A stretch of DNA of 64,000 nucleotides from Dermanyssus gallinae (lineage: Eukaryota; Arthropoda; Arachnida; Mesostigmata; Dermanyssidae). The stretch covers positions 1 to 64,000 of the forward strand of contig QVRM01001257.1 in the NCBI GenBank assembly GCA_003439945.1, in the 5' to 3' direction. Positions within the stretch are counted from its first letter, which is position 1, and every line of letters begins with the position of its first letter. Of the stretch, positions 22,796-35,812 are shown piece after piece. The position numbers and the translations under genes were made by a program. The notes below the pieces were generated by a model. It did not search any database, had not been told where the DNA came from, and saw only the letters and a program-made list of their open reading frames with translations.

Positions 22796-24820
22796 AGCGG
22801 CTACGGCGCGCAGAAATAGTAACTAGGTCGACGAGCAGCAACGTCGTGAAGCATTATATACATTCCTCTAAATTATAATAAAAACAATCTAATTATCTGG
22901 GTTATTCTCGTGATGAAAGAAAGCTGGCCGGTTCATTCATAAAAAGTTTTTTAAACGTGTAGCATACCCGCTGTTACATTAGCGAAAACGATGTTGAATG
23001 GGACAATATTGTTGAAATGTTAGACAGAATTGACATACGCACGTTCGTTCGCATATGTAAACGGCCCGACCAAGCAGTGAGATTATTTAGATTAATACTA
23101 CAAACACTCGCTTGAGAACTAATATCCAGGCCAAAACGATTGCCAGAAGAGCGATCGTTGACAAAATGTTTGCATGCCGCTTAGTGCGTAATCTTAACCA
23201 TGTGCAACCTGACATCTATGCCGTCTGATGGTCGACTTCCAATTACCTTCCTCTGTGATCTCAATAAGCCCTCCCACCTGGCTAAGGGGTGTGTAAATAT
23301 AACATAGACTCTCTATTTACTGAAGTAATATCACAAATATCCTGGTCATGTAGGTTAGGGGATCACCACGGTTTTAGTGGGTTTGTGAGTCCCACACTAC
23401 CCATCCAAAGGATGTGCGCTATGCATTTTTGTTCCTGGCCCCTTAAAAAAGACTCTCTCTTTGCCATTGGAAGCTATCGAGTTAAGTACTACGTATCCGA
23501 TGACTACACATTACACATTAGAAAATAATTCTATGACTGTACCTATCAACGGCGTTCGATCTTGAGTCGTACCTTCAGCAACAGCTACTTTATCTTTCAG
23601 TGTGTCAAGTCGCTTATTTTCTTCAACCGGCAGAACTGCCTTGATGTTTGCTGCGATCACTGATTCAACTTTTGAGGCCTACTGTTACCGGACGTCCAGG
23701 TGTTTATCGTGCCTCTAAAGTGTGACATAGACGAGGTGAACAGGGCCAGAGCCTGGGGATCGCTATCCTATGTTCTGATGTACAGGTACCCCTTGGACAA
23801 ACCCTGTACCCGAAACCCAAACCCTGTATGCATGCTCAGCATTAATTTTGAACAGTTTTGTGCCTGATGACATATCTACTGTAGACGTCGTTTCTGACAG
23901 CATACTAAACTAAAGGTGGTTCGTACCCAGAACAATACTACGAAAATGAATACTATCTGTTATTTGTCGTTTCATTTTTTGCAGCGTTGCAGCAAAGTTT
24001 GTTGGGTAGTTGAAATTTGTAGCTGAAGCTAAACCCGGTAGTTGTAGTTTACCCCCTGTTTTCTGTTCTTAACTATTCATAATTCGTTTGACGTAGATTA
24101 TTATTATTATTATTATTATTATTTATAACACGCGCTTTATTTACAATAAAAGGCAAATGTACATTACAAAAAATCACAACATTCATGCATAGACTCGGGT
24201 TGCTCTCCAAGGAAATAGGGACATTACAATTTCCTTTCTCGCTATGCATTTCGGTTCGTAGCGAACCTTAGATCCCGTATGCGAATGTCTACAGTTGAAC
24301 ATTCAACAACATAATTCGTCATTTTGTGCGATTCTTTGTAAGCATTTTTTGTCCAGTTCTTTAAAAACATCAACTATGTTCTCTACGTGTCTGTCCTTTC
24401 GTGGCACACCGCAACGAAATGCAACTTTATCAACAAATTTATTTAAAACATTCTGTAATAAATGTCAATCCTTCTCGTGGCTTGGAAACCATGCAGGGGA
24501 TGCGCACGTCAGTACTGGTTTGGCATATATATATTATATTGTTCATATACAATTCAACATCTCTTAGAACAAAGGATTATTATTATTATTATTGACGCAG
24601 TTTTGCTAAGTACGTGTTTTTCATATCGAGTCGGTCTGGTAAAACAGAATTAAGTTTTGTTTAATAATATTTTTTTCAAAATTTTTAATACCACGTTACC
24701 CGCAAATATATTCAAATGCGACAACTCATAGCATAACATAAAAGTACACACACACACACATACACACACGCATTCACATCCATGCACAAACACAAAGACA
24801 CTACCTAACCATTTTCTCTG
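22796..24820. other. Spacer; 3' UTR of preceding element, then unique sequence
   Basis: The first ~100 bp (to about 22900, with AATAAAA) are probably the retroelement 3' UTR. A (TTA)n run lies at 24100-24122 and another at 24574-24591. Frames such as 23289-23528 and 24295-24567 lack motifs. Confidence 0.4.
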
Positions 24821-25350
24821 CAAGCGGGCGTTGTTGTTGTTGTTATTGTTGTTGTTGTTGTTGTTGTCGTCGTCGTGGTCGCCGCCGGCTGACGTCTTTA
24901 CCACGGCTGATTCAACAACAAAACAAGAGGCCGAGCAATAGCACCTACGTAACGTTATGCGCGGTAACAGCAGCTGTACGGCCAGAAATAGTAAGAAAGT
25001 GTTACTTGTCGTAACAACTGATCTAGCAGCCGTAGCAGCAGCAGCAGCGGTAGTAGTAGTAGTAATAGTAGTAGTTAGTAGTAGTATTAGTAGGTCTACT
25101 AGCAGAAATAGTTATTAGCTTTTACTTGTGGACTGTTATTGGTTGAGCAGAAACGAAACTAACAGAGCCGCCGCCGCTGCCACCGCCGGCATTGTTCATG
25201 CTGCTCATTCCATCTTCCACGGGCTCCCCGGATCGGTTGGCCAGCCGATTCGTTTAAGCGCGAAAAGCAAGACCAAAAACTCGTTGGAGATGTGCGAGGA
25301 GCATGTCTCGGTGTGCTTGTGTGTATACGACAACAGACACAAAAACAATT
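24820..25350. other. Short triplet-repeat island 5
   Basis: (TTG)n and (GTC)n at 24831-24880, and AGC and AGT triplets at 25030-25090. (CA)n lies just before it at 24747-24770. No gene. Confidence 0.5.
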
Positions 25351-25467
25351 GTTGGCGACATTAAGCATGAGCAATTGTCTTTGGCTATGATTGATTTACT
25401 TATCTTTAATGAGACACTGTCCTCTACGACAATATTATCGCTGCCTGTCTCTCTCCCTCTCTTGTTA

Positions 25468-25526
<59 letters not shown>
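25468..25526. repeat. (TA)n microsatellite, about 58 bp
   Basis: Near-pure TA run between unique flanks. No retroelement recognised at either end. Confidence 0.95.
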
Positions 25527-25529
<3 letters not shown>

Positions 25530-26173
25530 TTAACGGGGCGTAGAATCAAGCTTTCTATTTCGCAGACAATCGCCTTGCTTTTGTGTAGCAGTCGATGTGT
25601 AACGATTTGGCAAGATCGCTGTGCTGTCGCCCACGAGCGCCCTGAAAGACATCCTAGTTTTTTTTTGTCTAAAAATGTTTGGTGGATTCTTTGTACGTTG
25701 AATGACGAGCACTGTATCTATATCTACGGAAGTCATTCGTCCCACCGTGTTTTATTGCTTATTTCAATAGCAACGTATCCACGGTGTGTACAGAGCGGGT
25801 ATTGCGCATAAATAACGCAGTATCGAAGCGTTCTATTATAGTCGCTAATAAAGCCTAACGTTACTAGTTGAAAGCCCGAATGTCGCACACACAAAAAGTC
25901 CTCGCTTCGTGTGTTGCAGGTGAATATTGGTGAGCGTTATTTTGATGGCTCGATTCGCTTAAGCAGCAAACAAGATCAGCATCCCCTGTTCTGTTATGCC
26001 ACTTTCCACGAACGCTAGACGCTCGTTTTGAAAGCTCTCATCTTTCGTATCGTAATTTGTAAACATAACACGAAAATCAACAACATCATTTCTATTCTAA
26101 TGCATACAGCAGAAACGGACATTAAACAGACATTCGTATTTCGACAACTTTGACATTCAATTTGACTCAGTCG

Positions 26174-26192
26174 CCCCCCCCCCCCCCCCCCC
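26174..26192. repeat. Poly-C tract, 19 bp
   Basis: Homopolymer C; on the minus strand a G19 tract able to form a G-quadruplex. Confidence 0.9.
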
Positions 26193-27583
26193 GCCTCCCC
26201 ACCCGATTTCTACCTCTATGCCAGTAAAAAGAACTTCTGCTCGCTATGAAAACACGAAACCGGTCGCTGTGCTACAATATGCAACTTGCAATGGTTTGGC
26301 TGCATTACGTTGAGCAGAACAGAGAGGGTTCGCTCACCGCTCACCGTCTACAAAAATCTACGCATTACAGCGACAAAGAAATTGTGATGACTGCTTAGTC
26401 CAGCTAGATCTGCTAGTGCGTTGTAGGCCGGCCGCCGCTAGATAGAGCGTCAACTCACTCATGACGAGAACCTATGCGCGATATAGATGAGAGTGTGGGA
26501 ACAACACCAATCTACTGGCCCATGACGGAAATCGTTTAGACAAGGTCTTATTTGAACCTGAATCTCCTTCCTTATTCACTCGACTAAACACTGTTTTTAA
26601 TTGTTTTATGAAGGGTTTCGTGAAGGCATAATAAGGCACATGCGTCGCTGCAAGCTGTCAGCAACCAGTATGAGAGGCTCACAAACCCACAAAGCCCGCA
26701 CTCCATTGTGGCACCTGCAGAATATCTCGTGTACCCGAAGTTAGAATCAAAATTGAGAAGTCGTGTTTTCGACAATAGTTCTAGACGATCAGCATGATAC
26801 GCGTGTTACAGGCGATTCTAAGTAAGAACCTACACCCAACAACCTCAAAGCTCGTATAAACTTGCAGAGATGAGAAGTGTATGAAGAGAGTGTAGTCATG
26901 TGGCCTAGAAACACTAAATTGTGACAATACATTTCCTAGTAAATATAGTTTGTATCGTGCCAACTCGAAAATGTTGAGGTATATAGGGTATATACTGTAT
27001 ATATAGGGTGTGTTTGAATGAAAACGTACGAAACGTCGTAACAACCAAACGCGAAAAAATGTTAAAATGCTGAAATTTGAATATGCCGCTTTAGAGTACC
27101 GTAGTATAGGATATTTAGGGAAGCGGGTCGAGGATTTGCGTAGTTTTGCGAGTGCGCGCCGTGGCAGCCTGCGTGGAAGCGAGGCAGGCACTTGTGTGTC
27201 CCGCCCAACTGACGCGGCAATAAGGCATCTGAGGACATCATAGCGTTTCCATTTCAAATCCATTCGCAATGCGAATGTTGCCAGTGCTGCCAGTGGGCCA
27301 CCGTTGGAATAGACACTAGACAGTTCAGTACGGGACAATTGTTGTGCACGACGACAGGTTGAGTCACTGCGAAGTGTGCGCGCAGTGGTTTCCGCCAAAG
27401 AAAGAAGCGCAGCGAACCGCAAAAGGAACTGCGTATGCCTGCCTAGCACTAGTACAATGCCTGTTCCGGTAGCATGAGGAGGTCTCCGCTATTCTGGAAC
27501 GGGGGTAGTCACCGGTGAGGAGAGTTCGTGCCGTAACTTCGAGCCGAGAAAAACGAGCGGACCGCATGCGTCGTCAGTCACCT

Positions 27584-27605
27584 CCCCCCCCCCCCCCCCC
27601 CCCCC
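27584..27605. repeat. Poly-C tract, 22 bp
   Basis: Longest C homopolymer in the window. Its exact length may be an assembly estimate. Confidence 0.9.
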
Positions 27606-27891
27606 GATATCAAATTCAAAGGATCCGCTTTAACTCGGACGACGCACTGAAGGACACAGTAAAGCACTGAATTTTGTCGCAGCCGCAACAATTTGAGGAA
27701 CAGGGAGCCCTTCGGCTCGTGAAACAATGCTATAGCTGCACGCCGGGCTCTAGAGATTAGTTTCTAATAAATACTTTAATGATATCAAAAATGTCGTTTC
27801 GTTCATCTTTATTTGAACCCACCTTATTTAAAAAAAGAAGAAGAGAACTACCAAAGAACACCGGTACATATACCTCATTTCATTACCGTCA

Positions 27892-27922
<31 letters not shown>

Positions 27923-28079
27923 CATATGATAATACCACAATGGCAAACGCAGTCAACGTAAAAACAAGCGCAACTTTGTGTCTTCAATTTTCAGCACACA
28001 CAATGAACCAACAGCTGATATTCTACTTCGTGAAATGCAACGAAAATTGCTTTCTTTTATGACTTAACAGCTATCGGTT

Positions 28080-29130
28080 TTCTACTATTGAGTCAAAACC
28101 CTACTGTCTTCTTTGCTGCGCCGTGGCAGCAGGTTTCAACGAAGTGGCTGATCATATTGTTGTTGTTGTTGCTGTTGTTGTCGTCTTCATTGTCGCCTAA
28201 ACATTTGGCTTGGTTCATCGACAACACTTTTATACGTATGAACTCTGTCTGTGCGTTCGCTCCCCGGCGCGCTCAATTACCTCCTGAATGAACTGAACCG
28301 TCAACCAACAATCATAGTGTGAGCGAGTGCGTATAGTCCGTTTACAGTCGAGTGGCAGGGTCCGGCAAGACAGAGAAAGGGCAAGGGCATCTGCCCTCTG
28401 TGTGTTCCGAGAGACGTGTCGTTCCTAACAGACCTCTCATCGGATCGATTTGGTCCAGCTTCGTTTCAGCCACCGTTTCGAACCCCATCCCCCTGCCCTC
28501 GCCTCCGCCGCGCCCCAGCGCTGTAGGCCTTCCATAGGTCGCTTTCTTTTTATCGGTAACGTTTAGACCATAGCAGACAGACAGACAGTCAGACATACAG
28601 ACAGCTGGACAGAGACAGACCACACTGGACGGCCAGACTAAAGTGTCGAAGTGGATGAAGTCGATGATGAAGTACTCGTTTAACTGCCACACACACACAC
28701 ACAGACACTTCACTGAGGTGCACGGCGGGCGGGCGACCGAGTAGTGAGTGCCATTTGCGTTCATTACTGGCTCGCCCGTAATACCCCACCAACCGTCCGG
28801 CATCGTCCATCTAGCGCCTACTGCGTACTGCGGCTATTGCTACGTCGTTCCGTATTGGTCGGCCGAGCTGTTTACTTTTGTGTGTGTGTGTGGGGTATAG
28901 GGAGGGGGTTGTGTGGGGGCTCCCGGGGGTTTGTCTCTTTGTTTGTTTGTTTGTCCGTGCGTTTGTTTGCTTTGTGCGTTACTTTACATCTGGCGTCGCG
29001 TCGATCTTAACGCGGCGTCTCGATAAGTACGTGTACGGGAAGGCTGGTGGTAGTCGGGCGGTATATTACTGCTGCTGCTGCTGCTACTGTTGTTGCTGTT
29101 GCTGCTGTTTCAGAGTTTCAAAGAAATGTG
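28080..29130. other. Triplet/dinucleotide-rich island 6
   Basis: TTG repeats (28160-28182), (CAGA)n near 28575-28615, (CA)n at 28690-28702, GTTT repeats near 28940 and CTG/TTG at 29070-29110. Minus-strand frame 28342-28803 is repeat-driven. Confidence 0.45.
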
Positions 29131-29473
29131 CATAGTGCGCAAGCAGGCAGAATCGTTGAAAGAAGCTATGGAAGGCATGGAAAAAACGGGTAGCCAGCCC
29201 CGCCCTAATAGTCAATTCAGTCAGCACCACATTGGCGTCGCAAAAGTCGATGAAGTTTTGAGTTGCGAGATGTTTGTGACAAGTTCAATTCGTGCGGTCT
29301 TTTTTTTGAACGGTTTTCTGATTGAAGTGATAAGTATCCAAATGGCTTTAGTGTTTTCAGTTGTGACCATGTTTACACTTGAGGTATAACTTTGATTTGC
29401 GCAGCGAACCGCATGTGTATGGGCTATACAGTTATTTTTCTATAGTTTTAATCGTAACCCACATCTGCAGATC

Positions 29474-29518
<45 letters not shown>

Positions 29519-29559
29519 AGTGTCGGTCGGTGTATAAGACGCACACTCTTCTAGAGAAC

Positions 29560-29590
<31 letters not shown>

Positions 29591-29821
29591 CTTATTATGG
29601 ACGCTCAGCGAGTGTGCGCATCTGCCTGTGCCTTGCTTAAGCTTCCAACTTCTGAATAAACGGGACCACAAACTAACAAGACTAACAAGGATTTTCTAAA
29701 ATAGTGTCAAACGTAGTAAAGCTACCTTTGCAGGAAAGTAGTTGCAAATTTAATTACGGAACGTGTTTATTTTCTGGAGTCAGAAATTTAAGGCGACACT
29801 AAATAATTATCTAAAGGTATT

Positions 29822-29892
<71 letters not shown>

Positions 29893-30424
29893 GCTTTAGA
29901 ATGTCTGGTAAGAGATAAGACCTGGTCTAATAAGTAATAAAAAAAACACGGTAAATGCTTTTGCAGATTTTTATCAAACAGTTGCTATTGCTAAATAATA
30001 AACATTTTTTGGTTTTCCAAAAAACGCATGCCGCGTTGTGGTAACGCACACCTAATCTATATATACACATTTATTTATATATGCACATATACTTTTAAAC
30101 AAAATGGAATTAACTGTCTGCTACGACAGGGGAATGTTCTCTCTCAGGAATCGTGTGCGACTCGACGCCAGCGGTTAGATGTTAGCCCTCTAAGACCCTA
30201 CCTACTAAACGCATATTTCCTCTTAATCTTCTACTTAATCTTCTAGCTCTCTAATAGCTCACAGAACCATCGAACAGTATTATAAGCCATTCGGAGAAGT
30301 TGCAAGCGCCTGCCGGATAATGCCGCTGAGATCACATACGGGTTGCCCCATCGATCCGATGTGCTTGTCACAATAGCTACGAACTCGTTTGATTACAAGC
30401 CGCCTCATTTGTTGATGGCGTAAG
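29130..30424. other. AT-rich spacer with three TA arrays
   Basis: TA runs lie at 29478-29515, 29562-29590 and 29825-29890. CGCACACTC (29540-29548) recurs inverted as GAGTGTGCG just past the second array, giving a small inverted repeat around it. No gene. Confidence 0.45.
29825..29890. repeat. (TA)n microsatellite, about 66 bp with one CATA break
   Basis: Two TA runs joined by TACATA, flanked by GCAT and ATGC at the ends, so nearly self-complementary overall. Confidence 0.95.
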
Positions 30425-31385
30425 CGCAACCCGGTCATTTCTGCGCTTGCCGATCTCGCCTTTCTGTTTCATTGCTGCAGTTGTCATTTCCTCGTCCAAT
30501 GCATGCTGACGTTGTGCCGCACATGTACTCCACAAAAATCCTCATGTTGCTTCTCGGTGGGCCCTTTGTTCCCACGCCTAGTTTTTCTTCTTCTCGGGCC
30601 CATCTGGATGGCCCAGCTCTAGCAGAGCTATGGCGGTTGTCCTTGATTGCCCTGATCCCTTCCACTTTATTTGGGTGTGCTCGGGGTCATTGTCGATGCC
30701 TTCCGGACAATGCACGCAGTTTTCCAAGGAGCTTTCCCTTCACAAAAAAGACAGTTCTGGAAATAACTGTGGCGAGTGAGATACTGCGTAAGGAAAAAGT
30801 TGATTGCCTCACTGGGCGATCTATCCAGTTTGTCTATACCCGGGACGAGATGGCAAATGAGTGACCTGGCGAGCCTTTGGAGATGGCATCTCACTCCTCT
30901 TGAACATTTTTCTTTCATTTACGTATAGATTAGAAGGTAAGTAACTAACCAGTACCAAGGCTGCATTCATGTTAATCGTGCGGTAAGCGCCGCTGTCTTC
31001 TGCGTGCTTCTTGGAGCCTTTCTCGCCTTTGTCTTTAGAGTGTTCTGCAGCCTGACTGACGCTCCAAAGAGTGCGGTTGATATGGTAACCGACATTAATA
31101 GTCATCACCGACACTCTCTGACACGGCCCGTGTATGTTTGGCAGAGTTTTATCGCGTTAGCTGCTCTAGTCGTCCTGGCCGTTCACTTCCTGATGTGACC
31201 AGTGCCCTTGAGTCCGTTGTCTAGTAAGACGTCAATTTTGCTCCTTCTACATGCTTGATCTCCAAGGGCATCAACATCAGTTTCATGTTTCCCACGCTTT
31301 TTCTCCTCATCAATCCTTACCTTCTCCAACAGAATGGTTCTGCTCTTTACCGGAGCAAGTAATAGCCCAGATCTATCCAACACAT
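30425..31385 (-). pseudogene. R1-like non-LTR retrotransposon RT, 5'-truncated relic
   Basis: Read 31385 to 30425 on the minus strand with frame changes. GLLLAPVKSRTILLEKVRID matches the motif D/E lead of R1 (GLxLAxxKTxxVLL). Then come KIDVLLDNGLKGTGHIRK (like KYLGVxLDxxLTFxxHI), LMSVTISTALFGASV, GAYRTINMNAALVLVSYLPS (like AYRTVSTDALxVLAGxLP), NLYVNERKMF, FFLTQYLTRHSYF (like FxLTQxLTGHGxF), and the Cys/His end CVHCPEGIDNDPEHT. RT motifs A-C are missing because the copy starts after them. The 5' break lies next to a short TA-rich patch (31380-31413). Stops and shifts show it is dead. Same clade as 15600 and 47175. Confidence 0.7.
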
Positions 31386-32189
31386 ATATGTACGTATATA
31401 CGTAATATATTTGTAATACGAACAAAAACGATTTATACACACCCGGTGGTTCGAGTTGTGTGGGATTCTTAAATTCACTAAAAATCTGGTGATCCACCAA
31501 CCTGCATGGTCGGAGCATATGTTGTATAACTTCATGTACGTAGGAAGTCACTGGCCATTTGTCAGTCTGCTGGCTCTCCTCCTTTTTGTTTTTCTTCGGC
31601 CTCATAACGACTTTTACAAAATAATTGTTCCTGTCCCAGGCGTCCTTTAAGCGAATCATCCTTGAGAGTAGATTTCACTGTAAGGCTGCTCTGCACGTCC
31701 AGTTGGGGTCGGGCCGTCTGCCTCGAACTCTGAACGCAAACAGTATGCGTTCTAGATTATCGATCTCACCGATGTGTCGCAATACAGACGTATCTACCTA
31801 AATCGTTCTGGTGTTCACCATATAGGTCTAGAAGCTGACGTAAAACGGGTTACGTAGTACGTCGTTTCTACGTACTTGCACCGGTACCACTTTGTTCGAT
31901 CCGATACGACTTCGGTCCTGGTTTAGCTCCAGTCCACTCAGCTTGCCACTTCTCCAAAGTCCCTTTTGTTGCGCTTCTAAGTTTCTGATCCCAGTATAAG
32001 GAAATGTTCTCCTCCGTATGTTTTTGGCCGCAGTATCATTCTTGTGATTATTACTAGCACAACGTTCATAGGCAGTGTCCTTTATAGTCTGATGACCTTT
32101 TTGGCCAGCGACCTCTGCACTTTGGTCAGCCTTTTCCAATATTTGGTGGTCTTCAGTGCAGACGGTCCTCACACCGATGTCCTGTAAAG
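31386..32189. other. Spacer between two retroelement relics
   Basis: The minus frame 31659-31440 is open and lysine-rich with no recognised domain. The rest is unique sequence. It may include eroded element sequence. Confidence 0.3.
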
Positions 32190-34650
32190 GAGAATATATA
32201 TATATCATATTTATTCACTATAGTTGTTGGTAGTAGGATTGGATTGACACACATGGTTTGCTACGAAATTATAACAATATCTCGTTCACACGCGCCTGGA
32301 ACGAGTAAGAGTCTAATGCCGAACATATTAGAACATGATATCGACAGATGTTGCACTCACCACAAAACTTACATACACAGTCGTGAATATCATAGCATTC
32401 ACCTTTGAGGCACATATAATGGTGATAACCGTGCCATGTTACACTGCACACTAATGGTCGGTTACTTTGGAAGGCACGTTTCCACTTCGCTGAGCGAAAA
32501 GCAGGCCCGTCTGTATAGTTACACATAACAAAATGTACGTTTCGGTCTTCCCTGAATGTTCTGTACATGTCGAGTGTAATTGCACTGGTCGCTAATTTGT
32601 CTAGGATTAAGTCTTCTAACAGAGTGCGTTCTCCGCAAAGTTCTAGTGCCAAGGTAGCTGACGCGTTCTGGGAGAATCCCAGTACACGTTTCACAAAGCA
32701 CGCCTTTACACGGTCTAAATTTTTGAGATCGCGTAATGTTAGGTGCGGCGCAATTACTGGGAGACAGTGCTGGAGTATCGGGGTGATTTTCATCCTGAAT
32801 ATTTTCATTGCTGTTTCAAGACCCACGTCTCGAATGTCTCCGAGTAGCATAATCGCGGCCGTGGCCTTTGCTCGCATTTCCTCGATGTGTCTGCTAAAAG
32901 TCAGTTGCGGTGTCAGGGTTAAGCCAAGATACGAGAAATGGTTGACCAGCTCAAGGCAAGTACTGTTGATCTTGACGCGATGGTCGGCAACGGCGTATGA
33001 GCCGCCGCAGAGAAAAGCAGAATAAGAGAAGCGACTGGCCCTAGAGAATGGCGGTTTTTCTCCGATGGTTTCCCTGAGTCCAACGGGCAAACGTCATGCG
33101 CAAGTATTTGACCTGCTTGATTACCTAAATCTTGTGGCCGTCGAAATAGATTTTCAGATATCAGCAGAAGCTGCTTCCAATAAGCAGGAAGGCGTCGGTT
33201 TTCCAGTACCAGAAGAAGAGAAGGAGGTCGTAAGCTTCGTCCACAGATTTTTTCAACACTTTTCACTTTGCCCTGTCATCTAACAATTCTTCGTCTTTTA
33301 CGTTGAACCAGATCGTAAGATTGTCGGCGACGATCTCAATCCCGCGAGACGAACTCATTGCAAGCACGCCGTCGCCCGCTAACTTCAGCAGTGTAGGCCT
33401 TAGCTCGGAGCCCTGTGACACGCCTGCAATCATCTTCCTTTTTGTGGTTCTCTGGAAACCGCTTCTTCTTCTAACCGTGTCTCCACAGCTACGTAAGAAT
33501 TTACTTTTATTCTACCCTTATCGAGTCTCTGACGAGCAACAGTGGTCTGTGTCAGGTCTGGAAGAATTGCCAGTAGTCTTGTGTCCAGCTTGTGCATCCT
33601 AATCTACAATATTATTGGATTTCCTACAAACATTTGAATAGACGAGTCACAATGATCTCCATCAGATCCGGTAGAATTATCGGTGGGCTTGTGTCCAGCG
33701 TATCCATAACAATCTAAAATGTTGTAGGATTTTCCCCATACACCTTACTCGACTTCCTTTTATCTGATTTTAGCACAAAGCTTAATCTTCTATTAGCGGT
33801 CTTCAAATTAGAACGCTTTCTCTTACACTTGCAGCGATCGTACGAGCGCCGGGCCTTATTTCATTTTTTCTATATATCCGCTACCACGAGACGTCACCGT
33901 TACTTTGGCGTTTTTTTGGTCTTGGGTATACAGGAGCTGCCGTTGCATTCTCCCAGGCCACTCCAAGAATCTCTTTAAAGATTCTCTCAAAGGGTGTGTC
34001 TCTCCATTTGTTACAGCCACTCACTATACCTTTTCTAAGCACATAGTTTTCACTTAGAGCCTACCATTTCGGCCTTTAGGCCCTGATTATGAACGTTTCA
34101 GTCATTGGCTCGTCCTCACTTCCCACTCTAAATGTGACGTACCGGTAATCGCTAGGGTTCTTCTCATGACCTCCCAATTAACAATCCTGCAAGACACATG
34201 CGCTGCATCACCCAGCAGGCCGATAAAGGCTTCTTGACACTTGCAGGCAAACGTTGCTGTCCTGGCGGATATCTATTCCATCAGGGCATGTCCCCCGCGG
34301 GTAGCAGGCCTACTGCCCTAAAGCTACATTGAAATCCCCCGTAATTATCTGCTACCCAGTACGTCGTAGCATTCAGCGTATGCCTCTTGGGTTATGTTAG
34401 GAGAAAATGGCAGCTATAAAAACTGCTCTCCCGTCTATTTCCATCTAGGCAACCTCTCTCCGCGACCTCTGCCTCGAATTGCAATGTCCTTGCGTCTGTT
34501 TGTCCACGCCGTGTCTATGTCCCTTCTGTGTTCTTTTCTTGTCCGCGGGCTATGTCCCTCTCTCCGCGGCATTTGCCAAAGCTTAGTTTGGCTCTGACTA
34601 CAGGCATAGGTGCACTTCCACCTACTGCTATCGCTAGAATTGAAGTGTTA
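32190..34650 (-). pseudogene. Endonuclease-RT non-LTR retrotransposon, decayed near-full-length copy
   Basis: Minus-strand order, 5' to 3': an AP-endonuclease remnant with the hallmark GDFNV near 34323-34345 and DYRYVTFRVGSEDEP near 34150; a basic linker (34000-33760); RT fingers around 33750-33520 (LDTSPPIILPDL, then HKLDTRLLAILPDL, partly a tandem duplication); motif B as GVSQGSELRPTLL (about 33430; SP changed to RP); motif C degraded from ADD to VADNLTIW (about 33330); MTFARWTQG; then an open frame at 33090-32269 with KINSTCLELVNHFSYLGLTL and the Cys/His end WHGYHHYMC, CVCKFCGECNICRYH. The 3' UTR ends in AATAAATATGATATATATAT (about 32190). The damaged motif C and many shifts make it inactive. 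Same family type as 17741 and 62534. Confidence 0.8.
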
Positions 34651-35721
34651 AGGTTCACTTGCAGAACCTTAACTTTCATCCTATAAGGAATTAATCTGCA
34701 CCATTGTACGCATCGTTGTTATATTTATATATATATATATATATTTATATATATAAATTTATATATATATATATTTATGTATATATAATTTCTGTTCCCC
34801 CTTTTGAAGTTTCCTTCTACCAACGTATTGCATCTACGTTTATCAGCATACGTACACAAGTGTTTTCCTATGAACTGTTGCCTCGAAAGATGCCGAGCAG
34901 GCTTACTGTTGCTATTACTGCTGCCGTTGGCTGGTCTGTGGGAAAGAGCACAGAAGATAAATTTATCTGGACGATCGTACTGTCGACGCTTTTGGCGCAC
35001 TATCGACGGAAACTTTCTCGCAGTTTCTCGCGGACCATCATCTCCAACAACGGCTCTGACGGCCGACGTCATTTAACAGCCGCCTCGTCGAACGTGTCCT
35101 GGCATCTATCTAGACGTGGCGTTGCTCGGGCACGGACATGATCCTGCACGCGGCGTGACAACGGGCCCGCATCCCCGTCCCCGAGGCCGTAGCATGACAG
35201 CTCACAGAAGAAAAAGAACGAAGCCGCCTTCCCTAGCTGGGTGGGTCTGTGGCTGCGCACGTGCCGGGCGGTGCGTATATGCAATTATAAGTTTTTTTTT
35301 TGCTAATACCATTATTCTAATGAATATGAATTGTATTATTCTAGTGATTATTGCTGTCATTACTATTATTATTATCGGAGCGCATCGGATTGTGGGGTAC
35401 GCAGTTTCTCCTGAACGCCGCGGGTAACTTTTCCCCGCCTTTAATTCAGTTCTGACTGAACTGCTAAGCAAAGTCACACAGACTCCGATTTAGTTATGCG
35501 TGGAACATTCTCTCTGCTTGCGAGTATGATTTACGTTTGCGGTACCAATAAGCAACGGGCGCGCTTCTTCTCTTGAATACGCAAACGAAGGCGCAAGTCA
35601 AAACTGACGTTACGGGAGCACAGCTGCAATGCATTGGTATGCAACTGCTATGCATGTATGCAACCCGCAGAATAATAATAATAATAAATTCATACCTTAC
35701 AATTGTAATAACTGAAATATA

Positions 35722-35812
<91 letters not shown>

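Larger units (their letters stand above)
25350..28080. other. Spacer with TA array and two long C-tracts
   Basis: (TA)n at 25468-25526 and 27893-27919; C-tracts at 26174-26192 and 27584-27605. The 222-codon minus frame at 26781-27449 is open but has no recognised domain and uneven composition. I leave it uncalled. Confidence 0.4.

Noticed and set aside
26781..27449. 222-codon minus frame
   Set aside because: Open but without a recognised motif, and includes TA-rich translation; not distinguishable from chance.
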